64,000 nt of DNA from Agarivorans sp. TSD2052. GTDB taxonomy: Bacteria > Pseudomonadota > Gammaproteobacteria > Enterobacterales > Celerinatantimonadaceae. Below the pieces are notes generated by a model, which ran no database searches, was not told where the DNA came from, and worked only from the letters and a program-made list of their open reading frames with translations. Both the position numbers and the translations under genes were made by a program. The stretch lies in contig NZ_CP096670.1 of NCBI RefSeq assembly GCF_023238625.1, positions 733,501 to 797,500 on the forward strand, in the 5' to 3' direction. Positions within the stretch are counted from its first letter, which is position 1, and every line of letters begins with the position of its first letter. Shown here one piece after another: positions 43,333-53,200 of the stretch.

Positions 43333-43364
43333 AAAGCCTTGCAACCGATGTGGTGCAAGGCTTT
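43333..43364 (-). terminator. Terminator downstream of tRNA-Ile (also closes the immunity array)
   Basis: AAAGCCTTGCA / TGCAAGGCTTT, 11-bp perfect stem with a 10-base loop. On the minus strand it is followed by TTATT after the TTT of the stem, five bases past the tRNA CCA end; it can also stop transcripts of the array coming from the left. Confidence 0.75.
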
Positions 43365-43369
43365 GTATA

Positions 43370-43446
43370 TGGTGGCCCTTCACAGACTTGAACTGTGGAC
43401 CTAACGATTATGAGTCGTGTGCTCTAACCAGCTGAGCTAAAGGGCC
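43370..43446 (-). tRNA. tRNA-Ile with CAU anticodon (tRNA-Ile2, lysidine-type)
   Basis: 77-nt cloverleaf on the minus strand: acceptor GGCCCTT/AAGGGCC, D-arm AGCTCAGCTGGTTAGAGC, anticodon arm ACGACTCATAATCGT with CAT at 43412-43410, T-arm with GTTCAAGTC, encoded CCA. The anticodon stem-loop CGACTCATAATCG equals that of E. coli ileX/ileY rather than elongator tRNA-Met (ATCACTCATAATGAT), and E. coli ileX also lies near rpoD. Requires TilS to read AUA codons. Confidence 0.88.
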
Positions 43447-43559
43447 AAATTTGGGTGTGATAAGCGCTTGGCTAATCAACGAGGCAGAAGTATAAAAAAT
43501 ACTTTCCGCCTTGTCTATGCGTTTAAATCTAAGCGCTTATTTATTCACCTATTTATTGG

Positions 43560-45386
43560 CTATTCGTCTAAGAAACTACGTAATTGCTCAGAGCGAGAAG
43601 GGTGGCGCAGCTTACGCAAGGCCTTGGCTTCGATTTGACGAATACGCTCACGGGTTACGTCAAACTGTTTGCCCACTTCTTCTAGCGTGTGGTCGGTGTT
43701 CATGCCAATACCAAAACGCATACGCAGTACTTTAGCTTCACGCGGGGTGAGGCCTGCAAGTACTTCTTGAGTAGCAAATTTAAGGTTTTCGCCGGTCGCT
43801 GCATCTACAGGCATAGACAGGGTAGTATCCTCAATAAAATCACCTAAATGCGAATCTTCATCGTCACCAATTGGGGTTTCCATGGAAATAGGCTCTTTAG
43901 CGATTTTAAGTACCTTACGGATCTTGTCTTCAGGCATTAACATGCGCTCTGCCAATTCTTCAGGAGTAGGTTCGCGGCCCATCTCTTGAAGCATCTGACG
44001 GCTAATACGGTTTAGCTTGTTAATGGTTTCGATCATATGCACCGGGATACGAATAGTTCGTGCCTGGTCAGCAATAGAGCGAGTAATCGCCTGACGGATC
44101 CACCAAGTTGCGTAAGTAGAGAATTTGTAACCACGGCGGTATTCAAATTTATCTACGGCCTTCATTAGGCCAATGTTACCTTCTTGAATAAGATCTAAGA
44201 ACTGTAAACCACGGTTGGTGTATTTCTTCGCAATAGAAATTACCAAACGTAAGTTAGCTTCAACCATTTCTTTCTTAGCGCGGCGAGCTTTGGCTTCACC
44301 AATGCTCATACGGCGGTTGATGTCTTTGATGTTATTAATGGTTAAGCCAGTTTCTTCTTCAACTGATTTAAGCTTAAAGATACAACGGCGAACTTCTTCA
44401 TCCACTTCCATTAATGCCGGGGCATAATCTTTAGCCGATGTTTTGTGTTCGTTAAACCATTCGTCGCTGGTTTCATCTTTAGAGAATGCTTTAACAAAAA
44501 TGCCTTTTGGCATTTTGCCTTGCTCAACACATAACTTAAGAATTAAACGTTCTTGAGTACGTACACGTTCCATCATGCGACGCATGCTTGCTACAAGCTT
44601 GTCGAATAATTTTGGTATTAAGCGGAAGGTGTGAAAAATTTCACTTAGCTCAAAGATTTCAGCCTTAGCTTCTTTAGACATACGACCATGTGATGCAATA
44701 ATTGCATGCGTTTTGTCGTATTGAGCGCGCAGTGTATCAAAGCGCTCTTTAACTAACTCTGGGTCTAGGCCGGTGTCTTCTTCTTCTTCGTCATCTTCGT
44801 CTTCATCTTCGTCTTCGAGGTCTTTTTCCTCTAGTTCCGAACCAATGTGAGTAGCGGTAGGGGCTGCTTCTGCTACTTCATTTTCATCGATGAAGCTATT
44901 AACGATGTCGCTAATTTTAAGCTCTTCTGCTTGGTACTTGTCGTACATCTCAAGCAAAATAGAGATAGTTTCTGGATATTCTGAAACGCTACGCTGAACT
45001 TCGTTGATGCCTTCTTCGATACGCTTAGCAATGTCGATTTCGCCTTCGCGAGTCAACAGCTCAACGGTACCCATTTCACGCATGTACATACGTACTGGGT
45101 CGGTCGTTCGGCCTAGTTCAGATTCTACCGTGGCTAAAGCCTGCGCTGCCGCTTCGGCTGCGTCTTCGTCGGTAGTATTTTCCGCCAACAATAAGTCATC
45201 AGCATCGGGTGCATTTTCATGTACCTGAATACCCATGTCGTTGATCATTTGAATGATATCTTCAACTTGATCGGAATCTACGATATCAGCAGGTAAATGG
45301 TCATTTACTTCTGCGTAAGTTAAGTAGCCTTGCTCTTTACCTTTTGCGAGAAGGAGTTTGAGTTGAGACTGTGGGGTTTGTTCCAT
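43560..45386 (-). CDS. rpoD: RNA polymerase sigma factor RpoD (sigma-70)
   Basis: Primary sigma factor, 608 residues. Region 1.1 at the N-terminus (QNPQS-like opening: [19 protein letters not shown]), region 1.2 [13 protein letters not shown], an acidic insert ([18 protein letters not shown]), region 2 with [20 protein letters not shown] and [11 protein letters not shown], region 3, and region 4 with [28 protein letters not shown]. The start is ATG 45386, matching the known protein opening; an in-frame ATG at 45395 is three codons longer. Last gene of the rpsU-dnaG-rpoD macrolocus. Confidence 0.98.
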   Translation of the reverse strand: MEQTPQSQLKLLLAKGKEQGYLTYAEVNDHLPADIVDSDQVEDIIQMINDMGIQVHENAPDADDLLLAENTTDEDAAEAAAQALATVESELGRTTDPVRMYMREMGTVELLTREGEIDIAKRIEEGINEVQRSVSEYPETISILLEMYDKYQAEELKISDIVNSFIDENEVAEAAPTATHIGSELEEKDLEDEDEDEDDEEEEDTGLDPELVKERFDTLRAQYDKTHAIIASHGRMSKEAKAEIFELSEIFHTFRLIPKLFDKLVASMRRMMERVRTQERLILKLCVEQGKMPKGIFVKAFSKDETSDEWFNEHKTSAKDYAPALMEVDEEVRRCIFKLKSVEEETGLTINNIKDINRRMSIGEAKARRAKKEMVEANLRLVISIAKKYTNRGLQFLDLIQEGNIGLMKAVDKFEYRRGYKFSTYATWWIRQAITRSIADQARTIRIPVHMIETINKLNRISRQMLQEMGREPTPEELAERMLMPEDKIRKVLKIAKEPISMETPIGDDEDSHLGDFIEDTTLSMPVDAATGENLKFATQEVLAGLTPREAKVLRMRFGIGMNTDHTLEEVGKQFDVTRERIRQIEAKALRKLRHPSRSEQLRSFLDE

Positions 45387-45533
45387 AGATGTCATCCGAA
45401 GTAGATTAAGCTAGCAAAACCATAAACGTAAGCGCCGCTGGCGCAAACGAAGAAGTATATCAAGTATGGGTTAAAATTTCTATATCAAGGGCATTTATAT
45501 AAAATCTTTTTGTTTATTGTATATACCGCCCAA

Positions 45534-47300
45534 TTAAGGCTTAAGTTCAATCATTAATTGATGCATTTCACGTTTTTCATCTACGGTGATTATGCCGCTA
45601 ATAGATTTTACGTTGAGCTGCTCGTAGCGTTGCAATAGCAACTGATCAACAAAACTGGCGATAATATCTTGTAACTCGTCTTGGTAACCAGACTCGTCAA
45701 TTTCTAAATTATAGCCTGCCAAAATATTTAAGTGTTTTTGTTCTGGTTGTCCGCGCCAACGTTCAAGTAATTGGCCAGTGGTGATATCGGGCTTTTTATG
45801 CACTTCGCCAATCAGCTGTAATAATAAGCCCATGCCTTTTATGTTTACTTGGCTTAATTGCGCCGACGGCGGTAAGTCAGTGGCTATAGCAGGCAGCTGC
45901 AAAATCATAGCAATGGCTTTTCGCATTGGCGTTAGGCTGAGTTGCGCTTGGGTATTGGGGCGCGAGCGTTCGGCTTGTTTTAAGCGGGCTAACTCTTTTT
46001 CTAGCTGGCTACGGATCATTCTATTCTGAGTGGCCAGTTCGGTAAGCAGGGTTTCTTTGTAAAACGCCGCACTCACCTGCGAGATAAGCTCGTAAGCTTT
46101 AGACGCCAAGTGGCTTTTGCCAGCATCGGTCGTGATGTCTATTTCTTGGCTAAGCCGTTCAAACAAAAAACGCGATAGCGGCATAGCTTCACGCATGCGT
46201 TTTTCAAAACCGTCTTTACCTTCTTGGCGAACCAGGGTGTCTGGGTCTTCACCATCAGGTAAAAACATAAACTTAAGCTCTACATTGTCGCGTAAGTGCG
46301 GCAAGGCGTTTTCTAAGGCCCGCCATGCCGCGTCGCGACCGGCGCGGTCACCGTCGTAGCAGCAGATGATTTGATTGCTGGCTCTAAACAGCGTTTGTAG
46401 GTGCTCTGGGGTGGTTGAGGTGCCCAAAGACGCTACCGCATAATCAATATCAAATTGCGCCAGTGACACCACATCCATGTAGCCTTCAACGACCAGAATT
46501 TGCGGCACTTGTTTATGGGCTTGGCGTACTTCGTATAAACCGTATAGTTCGCGGCCTTTATGAAAAACGCTGGTCTCGGGAGAGTTAAGGTATTTTGGCG
46601 TGCCATCGCCAAATACGCGCCCACCAAAGCCGATATAACGGCCACGTTTATCACGAATCGGAAACATAACCCGATCGCGGAAGCGATCGTAGCGGCGGCC
46701 TTTATCGTTTTCGATAGATAATCCGGCATCAACCAGCTGCTGGCTGGCTTGCTGTGAACCACCTAAAGCCTTGCCTAGTGCGTCCCATTCGTCGGGGGCA
46801 TAGCCAATAGAAAAACGCTGTACTACTTCACCACTTAGCCCACGGCCTTTTAGGTAGTCAATAACCTGTTGCTTGTTAGGGTTTACTCTAAGTTGCTGCT
46901 GAAAAAAGCGGCTGGCGTGGCCGATTAATTCGTATAAATCTTTGCTTAGCTGCCGTTGCTGCTGGCTTTTAGCTTGGTCAAACTTGCTGTTGTTACTGTT
47001 TTCACGCTCTACTTCTACGCCCATTTGGCTGGCTAAATCTTCAACGGCGTCAACAAACTCAAGTTTGTCATATTCCATTAAGAAGCTAATGGCATTGCCA
47101 TGCGCGCCACAACCAAAACAGTGATAAAACTGCTTGTCTTGGCTCACCGTAAAAGAGGGCGATTTTTCGTTATGAAACGGGCAGCAAGCGGAGTAATTTT
47201 TACCGGCTTTTTTCAAGCGCACACGCTGATCAATCAAGCCAACGATATCGGCTCGAGCTAGTAGATCATCGATAAATTGTTGTGGAATTCTTCCAGCCAT
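45534..47300 (-). CDS. dnaG: DNA primase DnaG
   Basis: 588-residue primase. The zinc-binding domain has C-P-F-H...C-F-G-C (~40-64). The TOPRIM core has the VVEGYMDV glutamate motif (~265-272) and the CCYDGDRAGRDAA aspartates (~309-321). A C-terminal helicase-binding domain follows. Makes RNA primers at the replication fork. Lies between yqeY and rpoD, preceded by a hairpin. Confidence 0.98.
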   Translation of the reverse strand: MAGRIPQQFIDDLLARADIVGLIDQRVRLKKAGKNYSACCPFHNEKSPSFTVSQDKQFYHCFGCGAHGNAISFLMEYDKLEFVDAVEDLASQMGVEVERENSNNSKFDQAKSQQQRQLSKDLYELIGHASRFFQQQLRVNPNKQQVIDYLKGRGLSGEVVQRFSIGYAPDEWDALGKALGGSQQASQQLVDAGLSIENDKGRRYDRFRDRVMFPIRDKRGRYIGFGGRVFGDGTPKYLNSPETSVFHKGRELYGLYEVRQAHKQVPQILVVEGYMDVVSLAQFDIDYAVASLGTSTTPEHLQTLFRASNQIICCYDGDRAGRDAAWRALENALPHLRDNVELKFMFLPDGEDPDTLVRQEGKDGFEKRMREAMPLSRFLFERLSQEIDITTDAGKSHLASKAYELISQVSAAFYKETLLTELATQNRMIRSQLEKELARLKQAERSRPNTQAQLSLTPMRKAIAMILQLPAIATDLPPSAQLSQVNIKGMGLLLQLIGEVHKKPDITTGQLLERWRGQPEQKHLNILAGYNLEIDESGYQDELQDIIASFVDQLLLQRYEQLNVKSISGIITVDEKREMHQLMIELKP

Positions 47301-47332
47301 TTAGTGCGTCGCTAGCCTTTTTAAAAACAAAC

Positions 47333-47361
47333 AAGCCGTGAACTCATAGAGTGCACGGCTT
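47333..47361 (-). terminator. Hairpin between yqeY and dnaG
   Basis: AAGCCGTG / CACGGCTT stem with an inner ACTC/GAGT stem after one mismatch; on the minus strand it is followed by GTTTGTTTTT. E. coli has a partial terminator between rpsU and dnaG, so this one may tune dnaG-rpoD expression. Confidence 0.65.
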
Positions 47362-47384
47362 ATTCTAGTATCTAAGAGATGGAT

Positions 47385-47828
47385 TTAAGCGAGCTTATTG
47401 CGGACAGCGGTGCTTATAGCTCCCATGTCTGCTCGACCCTGCACCTGAGGTTTCAGGATACCCATCACTTTACCCATATCTTGCATTCCAGCCGCGCCCG
47501 ACTTAGCGATTGCATCATCAATTAACGATGTAATCTCTTGTTCGCTGAGCGCTTGAGGAAGGAACGTCTCCAAGATAGTTATTTCAGCGAGCTCTTTATC
47601 AGCTAGATCTTGACGTTCTGCAGCTAAAAATTGTTCAGCTGCGTCTTTACGCTGTTTTACTTGTTTTACAACGATGCTCAATATCTGGTCATCGTCTAAA
47701 GTAATGCGCTCGTCAATTTCTACTTGTTTAACAGCCGCAAGCAACATGCGAAGTGTGCCTAGACGTAATTTGTCTTTGGCACGCATGGCTGCTTTTTGTT
47801 CTTCTTGTAGCGTTTCTCTTAATGACAT
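47385..47828 (-). CDS. yqeY: GatB/YqeY domain protein
   Basis: 147-residue YqeY protein: LRETLQEEQKAAMRAKDKLRLGTLRMLLAAVKQVEID opening, then a KQRKDAAEQF helix and the C-terminal GKVMGILKPQVQGRADMG tRNA-amidotransferase-like domain. Role uncertain, perhaps tRNA-linked. Lies 15 bases after rpsU, in the same operon. Confidence 0.93.
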   Translation of the reverse strand: MSLRETLQEEQKAAMRAKDKLRLGTLRMLLAAVKQVEIDERITLDDDQILSIVVKQVKQRKDAAEQFLAAERQDLADKELAEITILETFLPQALSEQEITSLIDDAIAKSGAAGMQDMGKVMGILKPQVQGRADMGAISTAVRNKLA

Positions 47829-47843
47829 AGGTCTTAACAGCGC

Positions 47844-48131
<288 letters not shown>

Positions 48132-48280
48132 TTAAGCCTAACTAGGGGGCAATGTAAAGCCTATTTGTATAGCTCTGGTGAAATAAGCGGTGAACAAGTA
48201 AGATAGGCGCGATTTTAGGCGAGCCTTTGGGCCAGATTATACGTTACTGACACCAGTAACCAAGCAGGAAGAGCAAGATT

Positions 48281-49303
48281 ATGCGTGTACTAGGTATTGA
48301 AACGTCGTGTGATGAAACCGGAATTGCAATTTACGATGACCAGCAAGGTTTAATGGCAGATGTTTTGTACAGTCAGGTTAAATTACATGCAGATTATGGT
48401 GGTGTGGTGCCCGAGTTAGCGTCGCGCGATCACATACGTAAAACCATTCCGCTGATCAAAGAAGCGATGGCCGCTGCCAATTGCACGAGCGATGATATTG
48501 ATGCCGTGGCCTATACCGCCGGCCCAGGTTTAGTGGGGGCATTATTGGTGGGGTCGCTGACTGCGCGTAGTATTGCCATGGCATGGGATAAACCCGCCGT
48601 CGCAGTGCATCACATGGAAGGGCATTTACTGGCGCCGATGTTAGAAGACAACCCACCAGCGTTTCCTTTTTTGGCCTTGCTAGTCTCTGGCGGGCATACC
48701 CTGATGGTAGAAGTTGACGGTATTGGTGAATACACCATCTTGGGCGAGTCGATCGACGATGCCGCCGGTGAGGCGTTTGATAAAACCGCCAAGTTACTGG
48801 GTTTAGATTACCCAGGCGGGCCTGCGTTAAGCCGTATGGCCGAAAAAGGCACGCCAGGCCGATTTAAATTCCCGCGGCCAATGACCGATAGGCCAGGCTT
48901 AGATATGAGCTTTTCGGGCTTAAAAACCTTTGCTAAAAATACCATCGATTCAGAAGGTAAAGACGAGCAAACTCAAGCTGATATCGCGCTGGCCTTTCAG
49001 CAAGCAGTGGTAGAAACGCTGATCATTAAATGTCGACGCGCCTTAAAACAAACCGGCTTAACACGGTTAGTGATTGCCGGCGGAGTTAGCGCAAACAAAG
49101 CCTTACGCGAGCAGCTGGGCGAGTTGTTAGCGTCGCGTGGTGGTAAGGTGTTTTATCCTCGGGCAGAGTTTTGTACCGACAACGGCGCGATGATTGCCTA
49201 TGCTGGCATGCAACGCTTTAAAGCGGGGCAAACTCATGGCTTGTCAGTTAAGGCCATGCCGCGTTGGCCATTAGATGAGCTACCTGCGGCTAAACCGCTA
49301 TAA
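48281..49303 (+). CDS. tsaD: tRNA N6-threonylcarbamoyladenosine synthase subunit TsaD
   Basis: 340-residue ASKHA-fold protein that forms t6A37 in ANN-reading tRNAs with TsaB/TsaE/TsaC. Visible motifs: opening [12 protein letters not shown], metal-binding HHMEGH (~111-116), SGGHTLM, and [26 protein letters not shown] precedes the ATG. Divergent from rpsU, the conserved position in gammaproteobacteria. Confidence 0.98.
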   Translation: MRVLGIETSCDETGIAIYDDQQGLMADVLYSQVKLHADYGGVVPELASRDHIRKTIPLIKEAMAAANCTSDDIDAVAYTAGPGLVGALLVGSLTARSIAMAWDKPAVAVHHMEGHLLAPMLEDNPPAFPFLALLVSGGHTLMVEVDGIGEYTILGESIDDAAGEAFDKTAKLLGLDYPGGPALSRMAEKGTPGRFKFPRPMTDRPGLDMSFSGLKTFAKNTIDSEGKDEQTQADIALAFQQAVVETLIIKCRRALKQTGLTRLVIAGGVSANKALREQLGELLASRGGKVFYPRAEFCTDNGAMIAYAGMQRFKAGQTHGLSVKAMPRWPLDELPAAKPL

Positions 49304-49365
49304 GGTGTTGTGTTGTTTATTACGCTTGCTTAGCGGCGAGTTGTGTTAACAGCGAATAGAGTTGA

Positions 49366-49398
49366 GGCTAACTTAGCGTGCTGAGTTAGTCTTTTTTT
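49366..49398 (+). terminator. Rho-independent terminator of tsaD
   Basis: GGCTAACTTAGC / GCTGAGTTAGTC (two G-U pairs) followed by seven T. Part of it (from 49386) is also the 3' coding end of the convergent plsY. Confidence 0.8.
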
Positions 49399-49976
49399 AC
49401 TATTTTGCTTTCGGTGTGATTACGCAAACGTGAAATATTGCTTTGGTGGCGAATAATAATCAGGCACGACAGCATGGCAACCGGCAGAGTATATTCGGGC
49501 TTAATTAACCAGGTGTAGAGTGGTGCAAGGCTCACGCTAATAATCGCCGCTAATGAAGAGTAACCACGCAGCTTTAGGGTAATCATCCACGTTATTACCA
49601 ATAAGGCGGCTAAATCTAAGCCGATGGGTAATACGCCCCCCAGTGCAGTGGCCACACCTTTGCCCCCTTCAAAATGAAAGAATATTGGGTACATGTGCCC
49701 GAGACACGCGGCGATACCCACAAATCCGAGTACTAAAGGGGCTAGCCCTGCGTAATAGCCTAACCACACCGGAATGGTGCCCTTGAGTAAGTCGCAAATT
49801 AACACTAATGCGGCTGGCATTTTACCGCCTAAGCGATAAACATTGGTGGCGCCAGGGTTGTTAGAGCCGTGCTGGCGGGGGTCGGGGAGGCGATAAATTC
49901 GGCAAATGAGTACGGCGCTGGATATCGAACCCAGTAAATACGCTGCCGTTATAAATAATAAACCGAGTAAACCCAT
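49386..49976 (-). CDS. plsY: Glycerol-3-phosphate acyltransferase PlsY
   Basis: 196-residue membrane protein that acylates glycerol-3-phosphate using acyl phosphate. Motif [13 protein letters not shown]-type segment is present ([17 protein letters not shown]), as are [15 protein letters not shown] and several membrane helices. Its 3' end coincides with the tsaD terminator. Opposite to folB. Confidence 0.96.
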   Translation of the reverse strand: MGLLGLLFITAAYLLGSISSAVLICRIYRLPDPRQHGSNNPGATNVYRLGGKMPAALVLICDLLKGTIPVWLGYYAGLAPLVLGFVGIAACLGHMYPIFFHFEGGKGVATALGGVLPIGLDLAALLVITWMITLKLRGYSSLAAIISVSLAPLYTWLIKPEYTLPVAMLSCLIIIRHQSNISRLRNHTESKIVKKD

Positions 49977-50100
49977 TAGCTTAGAAGCATTCCACCTATT
50001 GCTGAATTGCGGTATTATCGCGCTCTTTCAAAGGCCAAATCATACGCTGTTTTTTTAGCTAAGGCTAATAAGCGCGTTTGCAACAAAGCAGCAAAGCATC

Positions 50101-50466
50101 ATGGATAAAGTATTTATTAAAGAACTCACGGTATTAGCCACTATTGGTGCCTATGAGTGGGAAAAACAAATCAAACAAAAACTGGTGATTGATTTGGAAA
50201 TGGCATGGGATAACCGCCCGTCGGCCTTAACCGATGACCTAAGCTTAGCCTTGGATTACGCAGCTGTAAGCCAAGCGGTGAGTGACCTAGTGACAGGGCA
50301 AGCCCATGAATTGGTCGAAACCGTTGCCGAGAAGGTGGCCGCTTTAGTGTTAACTCAGTTTTCGGTGCCTTGGCTTAAGGTGACCATTAATAAACCCGGA
50401 GCCGTTCCTTTTGCCACTAGTGTTGGTGTGCAAATTGAACGTAGCCAAGCCGATAGCGCTTTGTAA
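50101..50466 (+). CDS. folB: Dihydroneopterin aldolase
   Basis: 121-residue folate-pathway enzyme. VFIKELTVLATIGAYEWEK carries the active-site tyrosine/glutamate pair region; conserved LDYAAVSQAV and LVETVAEKVA with the substrate glutamate; NKPGAVPFATSVGVQIER C-terminal motif. Its TAA overlaps the folK start. Confidence 0.96.
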   Translation: MDKVFIKELTVLATIGAYEWEKQIKQKLVIDLEMAWDNRPSALTDDLSLALDYAAVSQAVSDLVTGQAHELVETVAEKVAALVLTQFSVPWLKVTINKPGAVPFATSVGVQIERSQADSAL

Positions 50467-50954
50467 TGGCGGATATTTTTGTTGGCATCGGCAGTAACAT
50501 TGAGCGTGAGCGCTATATTCGCCAAGGTGTTGAAGCCTTAGAGGCGCGCTTTGGTAGGTTAACACTTAGCCCGGTATACGAAAGCCCCGCCTTAGGATTT
50601 GACGGCCCGGCGTTCTACAATTTAGTCGCGAAATTCTCTAGCCCCTTGTCTTTACAAGCGGTGTTTGATGCCATCAAAGGCATTGAATTTGAACACGGCA
50701 GAGCAATGGATGCGCAAAAGTACTCGTCACGCACCCTAGATATCGATATTCTTTTATATAACCACTTAGTGGTAGATATACCATGTACGCTGCCCAGAGC
50801 AGAAATAACCAAAAGTGCGTTTGTGTTAAAACCGCTTGCAGATATTGCGGGTTCGATGATTCATCCAACAATAAATAAAAGTTACATGCAATTGTGGCAA
50901 GATTTTGATCACCCTAGTCAGGTGTTGACCTTGGTTGACTCTCTCGATTTTTAG
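50466..50954 (+). CDS. folK: 2-amino-4-hydroxy-6-hydroxymethyldihydropteridine diphosphokinase
   Basis: 162-residue HPPK-like protein: FVGIGSNIERERYIRQGVEAL opening, VYESPALGFDGPAFYNLVAKF and SSRTLDIDILLYNH (the D-x-D metal motif). Coupled to folB. Smaller segments such as HPTINKSYMQLW follow the usual pattern of the FolB-adjacent HPPK variant. Confidence 0.94.
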   Translation: MADIFVGIGSNIERERYIRQGVEALEARFGRLTLSPVYESPALGFDGPAFYNLVAKFSSPLSLQAVFDAIKGIEFEHGRAMDAQKYSSRTLDIDILLYNHLVVDIPCTLPRAEITKSAFVLKPLADIAGSMIHPTINKSYMQLWQDFDHPSQVLTLVDSLDF

Positions 50955-50974
50955 ATTAGTTACAGGATTATTTA

Positions 50975-51775
50975 ATGGGTACTTTTGAAACGATATTTTT
51001 AGCTTTGATTCAAGGACTCACCGAGTTCTTGCCTATTTCAAGCTCGGCGCATCTTATTCTGCCTTCACAGATCTTTGGTTGGGATGATCAAGGGATCACA
51101 TTTGACGTAGCGGTACACGTAGGCAGCTTGTTTGCTGTATTGGGTTACTTTCGTAAAGAAGTTTGGACGATGTTAACGGCTTGGCTTGGGTCTTTTACCG
51201 GTAAACGTAGCCCCGAGGCATTGCTTGCTTGGTTGATTATTTTGGCCACTATTCCTGCGGTATTATTTGGTGGTTTGTTTAAGTCGCTGATTGAAGAGCA
51301 CTTGCGTTCGGCCTATGTTATTGCCAGTACCACCTTAATATTTGGTGCGCTACTCTGGTGGGCTGACTCGCAAGCCAAGTTAGAGAAAACCGAGCATCAA
51401 ATAGGCTGGAAACAAGCCTTATTTGTTGGTGTTGCTCAAGCTATTGCGATTATCCCTGGCACCTCGCGCAGCGGTATAACCATTACTGCAGGCTTAATGT
51501 TGGGGCTAACCCGCGAAGCAGCGGCGCGCTTTTCTTTCTTAATGTCTATTCCGGTAATTGTTGGCGCGTGTGTATTAATGGCGAAAGACATTGCTGATGC
51601 ACCAGTAGTGATTGACTGGTCGGCGATGGCTTTAGGTATCTTGGTGTCGTTTGTCAGTGCTTACTCATGCATACACTTGTTTATTAAGTGGGTAAATAAA
51701 GTAGGGATGAAGCCGTTTGTCATTTACCGCATGTTGTTGGGCGTAGGTTTGTTTGCGTTTTTAGCCCTAGCGTAA
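50975..51775 (+). CDS. uppP: Undecaprenyl-diphosphatase UppP (BacA)
   Basis: 266-residue membrane phosphatase that recycles undecaprenyl pyrophosphate. The conserved motifs [15 protein letters not shown] (~16-30) and [14 protein letters not shown] (~157-170) hold the catalytic glutamate, serine and arginine residues. Follows folK by 20 bases with AGGA before the ATG; may share its transcript. Confidence 0.97.
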   Translation: MGTFETIFLALIQGLTEFLPISSSAHLILPSQIFGWDDQGITFDVAVHVGSLFAVLGYFRKEVWTMLTAWLGSFTGKRSPEALLAWLIILATIPAVLFGGLFKSLIEEHLRSAYVIASTTLIFGALLWWADSQAKLEKTEHQIGWKQALFVGVAQAIAIIPGTSRSGITITAGLMLGLTREAAARFSFLMSIPVIVGACVLMAKDIADAPVVIDWSAMALGILVSFVSAYSCIHLFIKWVNKVGMKPFVIYRMLLGVGLFAFLALA

Positions 51776-51783
51776 GGATTGTT

Positions 51784-51812
51784 ATATGGGCTATCGCTAA
51801 GATAGCCCATAT
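51784..51812. terminator. Hairpin between convergent uppP and cca
   Basis: ATATGGGCTATC / GATAGCCCATAT, 12-bp perfect stem with a 5-base loop in the 40-base gap between convergent genes; probably a bidirectional terminator though T-tracts are short. Confidence 0.6.
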
Positions 51813-51815
51813 TCG

Positions 51816-53063
51816 CTAGTTTGAGTTAGCGTGTTCTGCTAAGTAGGTTTGTTTGGCTTGGCTGATTAAGGCTAAGCGTTGTTGGTGTAATTGCTCACGA
51901 ATATCCGAGCCTTGGTAACCTTCTTGTACTATCGCTTGTACATTAACACTGTTAGCCACTTCAAGTTGGCTTAGCAAGTAGTCATAAGCGGGGTAGGGCT
52001 GTTCAGCAAAACCCAAGCGGCCTCTAATATCGGCGACTCCAGCCTCTAATATTTGTTTAAATCGTACTGGCTTGCGCCAAGCATCACAGCGGTCAAACAG
52101 CTTTAAAACCGTTTCAGGGCGCAGTTCTAATGCGCTATGAATAGTGATGTGGTGTTCCGCCACCAGCAGCGCTAAATCACGATAATGATTGGGTACTTTG
52201 AGCCGTTGGCAAAATGCTTTGATCAGCTTTACGCCTTTTGGCCCATGCCCTGGGTGAGATGGTAATTTCTCTTGAGGGGTGAGGGTTTTACCAAAATCAT
52301 GGCATAAGGCGGCAAATCGAACTTCGTTACTGTAGTGATGCTTAGCGCTTTGTTCTATCACCATCAAGGTGTGAATGCCGCTATCAATCTCTGGGTGCCA
52401 CTTGGGGCTAGCCGGCACGCCAAATAGATTGTCTAACTCGGGAAATAACACGGTTAAGGCATCGGCCTCTTTCAGTACTTCAAAAAACACTTGCGGTGAG
52501 TCACAGCTTAAGGCTTTTTCTAGTTCTTTCCAGATCCGTTCAGGCGTTAAGCTGCTTAACTCGCCCGAATGCGCGATGTCTTTCATTAGCTGCTTGGTGT
52601 TATCAGCAATTGTAAAACCGAGATGATGAAAACGCGCCGCAAAGCGTGCTACTCGCAGCACCCTTAAAGGATCTTCAACAAACGCTGGAGATACATGCCG
52701 TAATAGTTTTGCTTGCAGATCGGCTTGGCCGCCGTAGGGGTCTATTAACTCGCCCGTTTCGGCTTTGGCAATGGCATTGATGGTGAGGTCGCGACGGAGT
52801 AAATCATCTTCAAGGGTGACATCTTTGGCGAAGTAACAAGTAAAGCCAGTATAGCCACTGCCCTGTTTTCGTTCGGTGCGTGCTAAGGCATACTCTTCTT
52901 GAGAATGAGGATGAATAAATACTGGGAAGTCTTTACCCACACGGTGATAACCCAAGGCTAACATTTGCTTAGGCGATGCACCTACTACTACGTGGTCACG
53001 GTCTAAAACCTTTAAACCCAGCAGCATATCTCTAACCGCTCCTCCCACTAAATAGGTTTCCAC
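51816..53063 (-). CDS. cca: Multifunctional CCA tRNA nucleotidyltransferase (with HD domain)
   Basis: 415-residue class II nucleotidyltransferase. [11 protein letters not shown] (flexible loop), RDHVVVG-type D-x-[11 protein letters not shown], and [12 protein letters not shown] motifs are seen, plus an HD phosphohydrolase domain (CHDFGK, ~254-259) as in E. coli. Adds or repairs the tRNA CCA end. Start is GTG with a GGAG site upstream. Confidence 0.97.
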   Translation of the reverse strand: METYLVGGAVRDMLLGLKVLDRDHVVVGASPKQMLALGYHRVGKDFPVFIHPHSQEEYALARTERKQGSGYTGFTCYFAKDVTLEDDLLRRDLTINAIAKAETGELIDPYGGQADLQAKLLRHVSPAFVEDPLRVLRVARFAARFHHLGFTIADNTKQLMKDIAHSGELSSLTPERIWKELEKALSCDSPQVFFEVLKEADALTVLFPELDNLFGVPASPKWHPEIDSGIHTLMVIEQSAKHHYSNEVRFAALCHDFGKTLTPQEKLPSHPGHGPKGVKLIKAFCQRLKVPNHYRDLALLVAEHHITIHSALELRPETVLKLFDRCDAWRKPVRFKQILEAGVADIRGRLGFAEQPYPAYDYLLSQLEVANSVNVQAIVQEGYQGSDIREQLHQQRLALISQAKQTYLAEHANSN

Positions 53064-53200
53064 TTATCACTCCTCACTAATCTCTATGCACAAAAGGCTT
53101 GTGTGGGGGTATTATACACCTATCAATGCGCAATAGCGCTTCGATTACTGGTAGTGAGCAAACTACCGCTGAGTGATTAAGGCTTAAGGATAGTGGTTTA

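Noticed and set aside
43370-43446. Calling the CAU tRNA an elongator tRNA-Met
   Set aside because: The anticodon stem CGACTCATAATCG and the position near rpoD match tRNA-Ile2 better than tRNA-Met; final proof would need tRNAscan/TilS-identity analysis.
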